Source of the DNA: Aplidium turbinatum
Lineage: Eukaryota; Chordata; Ascidiacea; Aplousobranchia; Polyclinidae
NCBI GenBank assembly: GCA_918807975.1
Contig: OU964921.1
Coordinates: forward strand, 39,086,498 to 39,150,497
Length of the DNA stretch: 64,000 nt
Direction of reading: 5' to 3'
How positions within the stretch are numbered: position 1 is the first letter of the stretch; every line of letters begins with the position of its first letter. Below, in pieces: positions 56,601 to 64,000 of this stretch. The notes under the pieces were generated by a model that made no database searches, was not told where the DNA came from, and saw only the letters and a program-made list of their open reading frames with translations. A program made the translations under genes and the position numbers.

Positions 56601-59403
56601 CGTTGTCAGACGTAGGCTATCTATTCAAGTAAGTTAGAATAACTACCTTCTGATAATCCCACCTTCCGGGTGTAGAGGTTTTTAAAAGTAATTAACTATA
56701 TTTAATGTAACATGTAATATATATAGGCAGTATATATCTTATAAATTTTACAATGTAACAGATCACCCGGTCTGAAGATAAGCTTCGTCATGATTGTGAG
56801 AAACGTTAGTGAAGCATTAACATACATCTTACCGTTTAATATTCAAAAATAAAAACATCGTTACTAAAATTTTCATTAAATTTTCTTTTAATTTCCCAAT
56901 GATCCTAAGGGATGCGTATTGTGATAAAAAATAATCAAGAAAGTAGTCACTTCCACACTATATTGGCAAATTCAATTTTAAAATCCAAGCAAATTTCCGT
57001 TTAACTCAGTGTTTTACTAAGTGAGCACCGCAGCCTTTGTTGTGAAAGTACATCAGTCTAATGGAGCTTAATGAAGTTTTATGTTGCATTGCAGAAAAGT
57101 ACAACAACGAGCCCAGCCTCATGGGCGAAACACGGTGTCTATCGCTGTCAATTCTTGCTACAAATCGGCTGCCGAGAAACATAAGTTCGGAATGGTAGTA
57201 TAGAAAATGCAATAAATAAACTCGCTGTTATTCAAGCAAAAAAATAGAGTAACTAATAACCCTTTTTAATTAATCGCAAGAATTGATGATTAATTTGTTC
57301 TCACGCAAGCACACTAGGAAAGTTACTTTTAGTAACACACAATCATGATATGTAATTTTTTTCTCTGGCGAGTACAGAGTCCAGTTTTTGTTGATATGCA
57401 AAATATCATAGTTGAATGAAGCGTAGCATTCACACAGAGGTAATACAACATCAAACAACGGCAATTTGATACAGATTAAATTGTCACCAAAAAATGTTAA
57501 GAAGAGTAAACATTTTTGCAGTCAAAACGCAAATTATTTTTTTGTTGCGAAATGGTGAAGATTATAGATCAAAAACATAAATTTTTATGGTTAACAAATG
57601 AACATATCACAATAAAAGTGTTCGATAAAGTTAAGCAAAGATCATTAAAAAAAACTTGATTGTATTTATAAATTGACCGTGGAGTCGAAATAGGTACTAC
57701 AAAAAGGGTACTATCTTACAAATCATACCTTAGTTACCAACCCACCTACTTTACACAAAGCATAAAGCTTATCCGTACAAATTGACTTTTAATATTTCAC
57801 AGCATGATTAGCTAAGCTATATATGATACTCCATACCTAACCATTACCGTAACTGACTTAATCAAAAATGTAATTTCAGTTTGTCTTATTTGTCCTCATG
57901 TTCTGTAGCATAATAAAGTACCAGTTGCAATCCACGATACACCAGCGCCATAGTAAAGGGGAAAAGATCGCTAAGCGTTGCTAGGTTTAACGCAAACAGT
58001 TTATTGCATGACTTCAACCGGCATGGACTCAAAACTCAGCATTTACTGCAGGGATGCAGATGATGGTTCGTGATGTAATCATGTAACATCATGTAATGCG
58101 GTTCATTACCATAAAATGTATCTAGTTTGACAACAATTACGTAACGTTTTTTTTTCTACCACTTTAAAAACCCAATCAAGTCAAACGTGTGTGACGTAAC
58201 CGGAGACCAAATCATTTGTAAAATTTATGAGCTAGTTTTAATAAGTTTATCTACACCGAGTTGTTCGCACGCAAGCTGATCATGAGTCATGACTAGACTA
58301 ACTTGGATGATAATAAACATATGCAATTCCATTTTGTTCTATTTGCACAAATTAAGTTTTTCAAATAAATTAAATATTAAGATTGAGGATGAAAACAAGG
58401 TGATATTTGGAGAGAATTAATTTTTTCTCAATATCATACATCAAAGTAATTGAGTTAAGTAACATTCCAACTGTACGCAAACTATGAAAACAGACTTGAT
58501 ACTGGGCAGACTGTATTAGTTTCTGATATATTTATTGAATCTCGTGTTTAGGCTCTTAAGCTCCTTGAGAAAAATGCATTGTTTTTATATTTTTTTAACG
58601 TTTGCAGACGTAAACTGTAAAAATGAGTGGTTTAGCTTGGTCTGATTTTTTCCAAGTTAGAGTTATGACAAAAACGTCAAATAAAGTTACGCTTACCTTT
58701 TTCCAAAAGTAATGGCACACATCATATTAGCTGCTGCTCCTAAGCTGATCTTGTATACAGCGTCTTTATATTGTTTGTTCATTCCGGTTTCTTCTCCATG
58801 CTTTTGCTGGTACTTTTTGCCTAAGTTGACCAATTTACGACCAAGAATGACGGCTTCTTCAGCGAATATTTTCTCTAGTCCTTCATTTCTTTTTGGAATG
58901 AACGTTTCAGGAACAAATGATTCATTGGTAAGATTCTTGTGTCCATTTAGGTTGGATTTTCCAAAAAACTTTTCTGTTTTTTTAATTGCCGCCATTGCTA
59001 TTGATTTGTATTGCTTGTGTTTATTTGCATTCATTTTTCCAAAGGCAAAACTGTTTCCTTGCAAAACAAATTTTGCACTGAAAAAATCTGGTCGCATAGA
59101 AAACTGCGTCGATTGCACAGATAAGACTTCATCCACGTATCGTTTTCCGCATACCACCACCACAGGCTGAGAGCCAAGATAAATTCGAAAAATGTCCCCG
59201 TATTTTTTTCTAAACTCATGTATGACGAGATGTGGTTGCCTTTGCAATTGGAGCAAGTTTCCTAAAATAGGAATTGAATACGGTCCTGGAGGAAAATTTG
59301 CAAATCTTTTCTTACTCAATAGACACAAAACTAATAGTCCTGTTACGACAAAGGAGAAACGTTCTAGCCAAGACAGCCCACAAATCCAAAGCAGAAACTC
59401 CAT
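47682..59403 (-). CDS. Cytochrome P450, clan 2 (CYP1/2/17-like), six exons, apparently complete
   Basis: Haem-thiolate monooxygenase expected in the ER membrane; substrate unknown. Exons (5' to 3'): 59,403-58,697; 56,427-56,266; 55,844-55,658; 54,884-54,739; 48,917-48,708; 47,940-47,682. All boundaries are GT-AG and phases agree, giving 556 residues. N-terminal membrane anchor (about 4-30), then the proline-rich hinge NFPPGPYSIPILGN (37-49); I-helix GAGVDT (358-363); K-helix ETLR (417-420); PWRF (472-475); haem loop VYGAGRRRCAG with Cys about 500. The usual Phe of FxxGxRxCxG is Tyr. It is about 60 residues longer than most CYP2 proteins, largely through an acidic, polar insertion encoded by exon 3 (about 300-350). 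The ATG at 59,403 was chosen because it precedes the anchor. Intron 4 (5.8 kb) is full of nested transposons. Confidence 0.93.
48365..48677. mobile_element. MITE in P450 intron 5
   Basis: 313 bp with inverted termini of about 33 bp: CGGTCCAGGAGTGACCGCAG, then TCCAAGAGTTACC, against GGTAACTTTTGGACCGCAG, then TAGCTCCTGGACCG. No clear target duplication; superfamily open. Confidence 0.75.
49155..51033. mobile_element. Inner hAT element nested in 49,038-51,378
   Basis: The ends CAGTGCCGTGTCAAGG and AGGTTTAACACAGCACTG are flanked by an exact 8-bp duplication GTTTCAAG (49,147-49,154 and 51,034-51,041). GGGCCC-rich ends match the fragment at 1,038. No intact transposase. Confidence 0.9.
50587..50773. 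repeat. Foldback element inside the inner hAT
   Basis: Arms of about 45 bp: GGAGCTGGTATATAAGTCCC, then CTCATGA, against TCATGAGTTGCCAAGGGTGG, then GTGTACTAGCTCC. The spacer is about 90 bp. Probably a small MITE making a third nesting level. Confidence 0.7.
51530..51803. mobile_element. Palindromic MITE, Harbinger-like, copy 2
   Basis: 274 bp, reverse-complement copy of 44,459-44,733 with only a few differences; the same GGGAACGTTC termini and TAA on both flanks. Lies in P450 intron 4. Confidence 0.85.
51821..51889. repeat. Small palindrome related to 53,632-53,701
   Basis: Arms AAAACCTGTCTTTTTATATTG and TCAATGTAAAAAGGACG flank TTTGTAGACGTT. The same layout (arms, central GTCTGCAGAC) occurs at 53,632-53,701. 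Confidence 0.5.
53632..53701. repeat. 70-bp perfect-type palindrome
   Basis: Arms CAAAATCAGTCATTTTTACA, then TTGATT, and the complement around CAACGTCTGCAGACATTA. Related to 51,821-51,889. Confidence 0.65.
53887..54075. mobile_element. Innermost hAT MITE of the nest
   Basis: The ends CAGGCCCGTAGCCAG and CTGGCTACGGCCCTG are inverted. The flanks CCCCCACG and CCCCCAAG match at seven of eight positions. 189 bp, with C- and G-rich runs as in 22,518-22,954. Confidence 0.8.
54965..55235 (-). mobile_element. SINE copy in P450 intron 3, 5'-truncated
   Basis: On the minus strand it keeps the B box GGTTCGGCTC, then GAGCAATGCATTTCGAAG, ATTCAGCGGCACC, CTCGGTGACCAGGCC and CTACAAGTATGCGAAACTG. It begins inside the tRNA-like head, without an A box. 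Confidence 0.75.
57100..57185 (+). ncRNA. Hammerhead ribozyme-like repeat, copy B
   Basis: It contains ACGAG, helix II CCCA/TGGG with loop GCCTCA and a canonical C before GAAA (57,127-57,130). Then CAC, GG and TGTC give helix III and a GUC-type cleavage site at 57,139/57,140, followed by TATCGCTGTCAATTCTTGC. TATCGC (57,140-57,145) would pair with GCGATA of copy A, but the 5' strand here has decayed. Taken with copy A, every hammerhead element is represented. Located in P450 intron 1. Confidence 0.6.
57186..58696. other. P450 intron 1 remainder, no feature seen
   Basis: AT-rich, unique-looking sequence. A single ATTACGTAACG motif at 58,137 recalls the Harbinger-like MITE terminus, but nothing else matches. 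Confidence 0.4.
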
Positions 59404-62230
59404 AAAGTTTGTTGTAGTAAAAGCGTCCTTTTTCAATTCACATTGCACGTACAGATACGTAAGATAGTGCAATTTAAATGGCCACTAACTTTGTCAAATA
59501 AAAGCGCTCGCATAAGCTGGTGTCTTCATTATTGAGTCATTTTTAGTCAAGTTCTATTGCTAATAAAAACAGGGAAGCTTAGGTTAGCTCAACGATTTCA
59601 TATGCACAGACAAGTCTATAAATGTTAATGTTTTACACCTGTTTCATCGGAGCCTACTACATCACGTTCGTCTGTAAGACTGTAACTCTACATGTTGTTG
59701 TGGAACTATAGGACTATTCGAGATAAAACTACTTTGGAATGTTCATTTCGACACAATATTCTTTGCTTTGACATTGTATTAAAATCACTAACTTTTCGAG
59801 CTTAGGTTACAAGAGTTTAAAACAAAAATCGACCAATAAAAGAAATATTTTTTGTCAACAATTGGGAGGCTACTTTGGCAAGAACGGTCGATGGGCGCTC
59901 TTTTGCTACACCTGCCACAAGTTTCGTTACCTCTAAAATTAGACATGATGTAGTTCACAATTAGTGCGTGACGTTGTTGATAAATCGATAATTTTCTATC
60001 AGCAAGGCAATATATTTTGTAGATCCAGTAGTGTTGTTCTGTAAAGTCGCTGAATACACTATTCTTTCATAAAGAAACATTAACCGGTAACTAAGGTTGC
60101 AAAAATTGAGGATGTCTTCACGTGTGAATTAAGGGTTACTTGGATACATTTTCCATATCATGCTGCCTGCTGATCTTTTTCTTCCAGCAACATCTAAGTT
60201 GTTAAGATCGGCAGCTTAAACGTAACCTGATAAACATGCTTTTCTGACAACAGTAGCGAATCTAGGAGTCACGGACTTTCCTACAATAAATAAATGAGAA
60301 AAGATACAAGTTTTTTTAATAAAAAATAAATCATTTACTGGCTTCCTCAACTATACCATCTGTAAGCAAAAGGGATAGCTAGTCACGTGCCTTCAAACAA
60401 TAGTTCAGTTCGACAACTTAAATCTCTTATGATTAACTTAGTGGGGGTAGGCTATTTCCTGTCTTCCTTCTTGGGATATGAGCTAAGAACAGGTAATAAA
60501 AAGACCTAAAATGTATATTCCAAAAGAGGTAAACTAAGCAGGAAAAAATTATGTTAATCTGAAAAACTGATGGGCTGCATTTCATAAAATAGCTACTTAA
60601 AGCCTAAGCATTGTGGCTTATAAACGTTACTTTTCTGTTTCTTCTCGCATTAACTCTTCTTTATTTCAATCTTCCTCGTACAATATCAACAGTCACCCAC
60701 CCACAGAAATCTGTCAAAGACAGCGAAAGAGTTTGTAATCATTTCTTTAAATTTAAAATAATAAGCATTGCGACGAACTTCTGCTTAAAACTGCAGCGTT
60801 TCTCTAGTTGACAGTGGACCACTTTCTCACTGGTAGCTACACACCTGATTACCTTTCATATCGCAATCTAAATCAGTTTTCTCCCACTAACTTGATGCCT
60901 GGATCTGGTCTTAACATGGCTGGCTGCAGCTGCGTGGTAAAGCCTTTGAAATGAGGTGCATTTATTTGGTCTGCAATAGTTACGGCCAAGTGGCATCAAT
61001 TTAGTATCAAAGATGTAAAAAGCACCGCCTGTAGGCAAAAGAAGTTTGGTTCAAGGTCTTAGGGTTATCATGTAAATTAATCTTGTTCGTATCCGGTATG
61101 TGCGGCTTTTGGGACAGGGTATTAAAAAGCAAATACCAATAACGGCTTGCAGTACTTCACATTGCTAGCATACAAGCAAACGCTTATCTAGAATCTCTGT
61201 TACAAAGTTGCTTTCTGTTTGACAAAGTGTCAACTTGGTTTTTGCTTTTGTCGCTTGCTCGACCTACGCAAAGTTCGGGCGTAGCGAAGCGTGACGGGAG
61301 ATTTTATTGTTACGCTACATACTATCGAACTCGAAAGTGGCCAGCCTTCTGTTGAATGGCTTTCAAGACTGGCTTCTGCACTGTGTTATAAATACCAATA
61401 ATTTCTTGTGCACTTGTGAGGACAAACGATCAAATAGTGAGAAGCTGAGAAGCGTTTGTGGCTACACTTATCGAAAGACATCTGACACGATCTGATCCAC
61501 TGGTAGAAAGTTTATAAATTCTGTTATCATGCCTGGTTACAGCTTTGATGAAAATACAGTATATTTAATTCAAAGTAGGCTATATGAAATAATTTTCAAA
61601 TATTAATGTTGATGCCGTTTTTCTTGGCCACACAGAGTTCTCTTCTTATTAAAACGTTCTTTCATATCCAGACGTAAGCTCGGTGGTTAAAGATTTACAG
61701 TAAATTAAGTGGACGGGAATGCCTTTAAACGTCCCGCCAAATACACAGCCACAATGCCACATGCTCTTAAGCGATGTCGAACCTATACTTCTAACTGTTT
61801 TCAGTACAATTTTCACTGGTAATATTTTTTGTAAAATACTGCCACCGGGGTGGAAGCTGACTTGGTGACCTCATAAGGTCTTTCACTTCCTCTCTCACTT
61901 CTATGTAATGTAGGCTACCACTCCAGTGTATTTTTTGTGATATTTTGAGAGAAAAAATAGAACTGGCGCCCTTTCGAGTGTCGTTCCAGGGCTTTTATCA
62001 CTCGGCATTGCAGCCGATTGAAACGTTGACGTGGGTCACGTGACATCAGTGACATCATTTCAAGTTGGGGCCAGGGGGACAAACTTCACGGAAAGCAGTC
62101 CACTTGGCCAATCCCTGACAAATGCCGCGTTTTTAAAACAAAATATGAGCAAAATCTTTTGTTTTGATCACATGTAATTATATTAGCTTCAGCTTCAGCT
62201 CCAGCTTCAACACGTGCAAAGGATTTTTTC
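59404..62230. other. P450 5' flank and intergenic DNA, no gene seen
   Basis: A minus-strand TTTTATTTG about 100 bp upstream of the P450 start is a weak TATA candidate. Open frames at 60,611 and 61,307 are short and unrecognised. Confidence 0.4.
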
Positions 62231-62238
62231 TTGTAGAC

Positions 62239-62692
62239 CAGGGCTACTCAACTGGCGGACCGCGGTCCGAATCCGGACTTTCTGGGTGTTGAAGGTGGAC
62301 CTCGGGCTTCCGGAAAAATAACTTCATTGCCACATTTTAGGGCCTCTTAAAACAGATTTCCATTAGGGAAAAGCAATTTTTTTGATTATCCGAGGAGCTG
62401 GGGGCTTAGCCCCCAGACCCCCCAACGCTTTGCCGTCTTCTCTGATGTGCGTTCCACACAGCTACACTACAAAGAAACACAATACATTTTTTCCTTTTTT
62501 ATTTATTGCTTTGTGTCAGACAAAAATCCAAGTCATGTTACATACGGTACTACTGTAGTTACTACCTGAAAAGTGTTTCGGTGCTCGTACTGGTTGTTTA
62601 ATTTTTGTGGTTGCATGTAAAATATTCACCGGACAGCAAAAATATTCAACTTGTCAAAATGGACCTTTGCTAAAATTAGTTGAGTTGCCCTG
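62239..62692. mobile_element. Non-autonomous hAT element
   Basis: The ends CAGGGCTACTCAACTGGCGG and TTAGTTGAGTTGCCCTG are inverted and flanked by an exact 8-bp duplication TTGTAGAC (62,231-62,238 and 62,693-62,700). It contains CCCCCAGACCCCCC, also seen in the hAT elements at 22,518 and 25,853. Confidence 0.9.
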
Positions 62693-63078
62693 TTGTAGAC
62701 TAACCGGATTCGTTTTTGAAAGTAGCAAAGTCATTGTCTCCCACTATAGGCGTTAACTGATAGAAAATAAAAGCTCTATTTTGATCAGCTGGCCTCTTTT
62801 TAGAACTATTGCTATTGGGACAACTCTTCAATGTCCTTCCGTTTTACCAATTTTCTTTCAAATATTCATCCGTCATTAAACTCCCTTCAGACGAGGCAGA
62901 TAAAAAACGATTGAAAATCTTTGTGCATGTTTTCGTATCAGCGACACACAGAAAAACCAGAGCAATCATCAGTTACATGCTTTGTGATTTAAGTTTCGGA
63001 CTGTGCGACATCTCTATCGCCATTTAGTGACTCGTCTTTTGATGGGTGTGCTTTTTCAAACTTGTGATTTTACTGCTG

Positions 63079-63129
63079 TATATGTTTCTAGGCCGGCGAT
63101 GTACAGCATAAAGAATTGACAGCGATAGA
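63079..63129 (-). repeat. Hammerhead-family repeat, partial copy
   Basis: On the minus strand it reads TCTATCGCTGTCAATTCTT, then CATCGCCGGCCTAGAAACATA. Homology to the 57,100 copy begins at, or within two bases of, the predicted cleavage position and covers only the post-cleavage side. Confidence 0.55.
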
Positions 63130-63443
63130 GAATTGTTGTACGTTTGTTGCATTGTTATACACTTGCGTTGTTTATACGTTTCTTACGTGATATGCGAATC
63201 GTATGAGCAGCTATAGGGGACATCCAGCGAGTAATTAATACAAGGAAAGAGATTATGTGATTGAACGTTAGAATTTTCTCTGTGGAAGACCTATAACTAA
63301 TGTTCATCCTGGTCATTTGATGACACCAGTAACGTTAGGAAAGCGATTTCACTAATATTTAATAATACGATTGTGGCCATCTGCTTACCCTATGCTATAG
63401 TAGGCCTATTGCTGTTTTTCGATCAAGAATTGCAATACACTAA

Positions 63444-64000
63444 CAGACTAATAACACAGTAGCTAAGCCTAAATGTGTTCTGTGGAAAAAAGCTAGAGAA
63501 ACAATACCGTTTCTGGACGTGGAACTGAAGATTAACGAAAATTCTTTCGATACATGGATTTGTCGAAAACCAAGTAACACTGGATTATTATTAAACTTCA
63601 ACGCAGTGTGTCCCATTAAATGGAAATTCAGCTCAGTTTTAGGCTTAGGCCTACTTAACCGTGCGCGTTCTATTTGCTTAGACAAATATCACTACATGAA
63701 TGAAATTACCAAAATTAAATCTATGTTGTGTAGGCATTTCTTTGATAAAGTTTTTCAACGTTTTAATTCAAAATTCTTATTAAACACTGACGTGATAGAT
63801 TTCCATAACTCTGCATCCATGTCTTTCCTATTCCTAGGTAAAGAAGCATTTGTATATGCGAAAAAAAACTATCGAAGCTCTTTAAACGTTAATTCAATAT
63901 TGACATTGTCGATATATACAAAACCTTTAAAATTAGTCTATAGTTTTCGCTTAAATCTCCCGTTTCACACTTCACAGTCTCTTCGTTCCAACGTTGTCTA
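63444..64000 (+). mobile_element. Penelope-like element reverse transcriptase, C-terminal part, runs off the window
   Basis: An uninterrupted frame from 63,444 to the window end (about 185 codons). Motifs: IPFLDVELK, FDTWICRKPSNTGLLLNFNA, CPIKWKFSSVLGLLNRARSIC, FLFLGKEAFVYAKK and SLRSNVV. This is the thumb and post-RT region of Penelope-like proteins (FLDVLI, YRKPTFTGLYTN, KxxLIxTLxxRA, PYLG, RSGVVY), which continues into a GIY-YIG endonuclease. The RT palm is absent upstream, so the copy is 5'-truncated near 63,490. No stop occurs in this stretch, suggesting a fairly young insertion. Confidence 0.88.

Noticed and set aside
56765-56812. Another hammerhead core (CTGAAGATAAGC, GAGAAACGTTAG)
   Set aside because: CTGAAGA and GAAAC are present, but the segment between them does not form a clear helix II; at best a decayed Penelope-type end.

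Overview
This window is AT-rich, intron-rich animal nuclear DNA. It carries three recognisable host genes in a landscape dominated by transposable elements. The proteins look chordate-like: a CHMP1B-type ESCRT-III subunit, a TYW2/TRMT12-type tRNA-modifying enzyme and a clan-2 (CYP1/2/17-like) cytochrome P450. Dense hAT, LINE and Penelope-like content would fit a marine invertebrate deuterostome such as an ascidian, but that taxonomic guess is weak. There are no bacterial features, tRNA genes, rRNA genes or CRISPR arrays.

Layout. 1-14.7 kb is almost all mobile DNA: the edge of a DNA transposon, several hAT elements with 8-bp target duplications, a twin-primed RTE LINE, an autonomous-size transposon of unassigned superfamily (10,775-13,650) and a Penelope-type inverted repeat. 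CHMP1B lies on + at 14,698-20,206 in six coding exons, the first only 16 nt long. 20-31 kb holds a 5'-truncated LINE, the 3' end of a Penelope-like element flanked by an inverted copy of itself, a tRNA-derived SINE and hAT elements. TYW2 follows on + at 31,064-38,769 (five exons, N-terminus not found). 39-45 kb holds a solo LTR, a GC-rich R2-superfamily LINE with a single in-frame stop, an unexplained GC-rich block and a possible signal-peptide exon. The P450 gene occupies 47,682-59,403 on - in six exons that splice in phase into a 556-residue protein; its 5.8-kb fourth intron is packed with nested hAT elements. The last 500 bp is the C-terminal part of a Penelope-like reverse transcriptase that runs off the window.

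The three host genes are functionally unrelated (membrane scission, tRNA wybutosine synthesis, oxidative metabolism), and nothing suggests co-regulation. CHMP1B and TYW2 are in tandem; TYW2 and the P450 converge.

The most interesting signal is a short dispersed repeat (copies near 39.9, 44.8, 57.1 and 63.1 kb). Read across copies it has every part of a type I hammerhead ribozyme: helix I, CUGACGA, helix II, GAAA, a short helix III and a GUC cleavage site. The two partial copies start within a few bases of the predicted cleavage position. Separate hammerhead-like cores (CTGANGA, stem, GAAA) sit in three other palindromic or Penelope-associated repeats. Everything here comes from reading the sequence; no alignment or database search was run.
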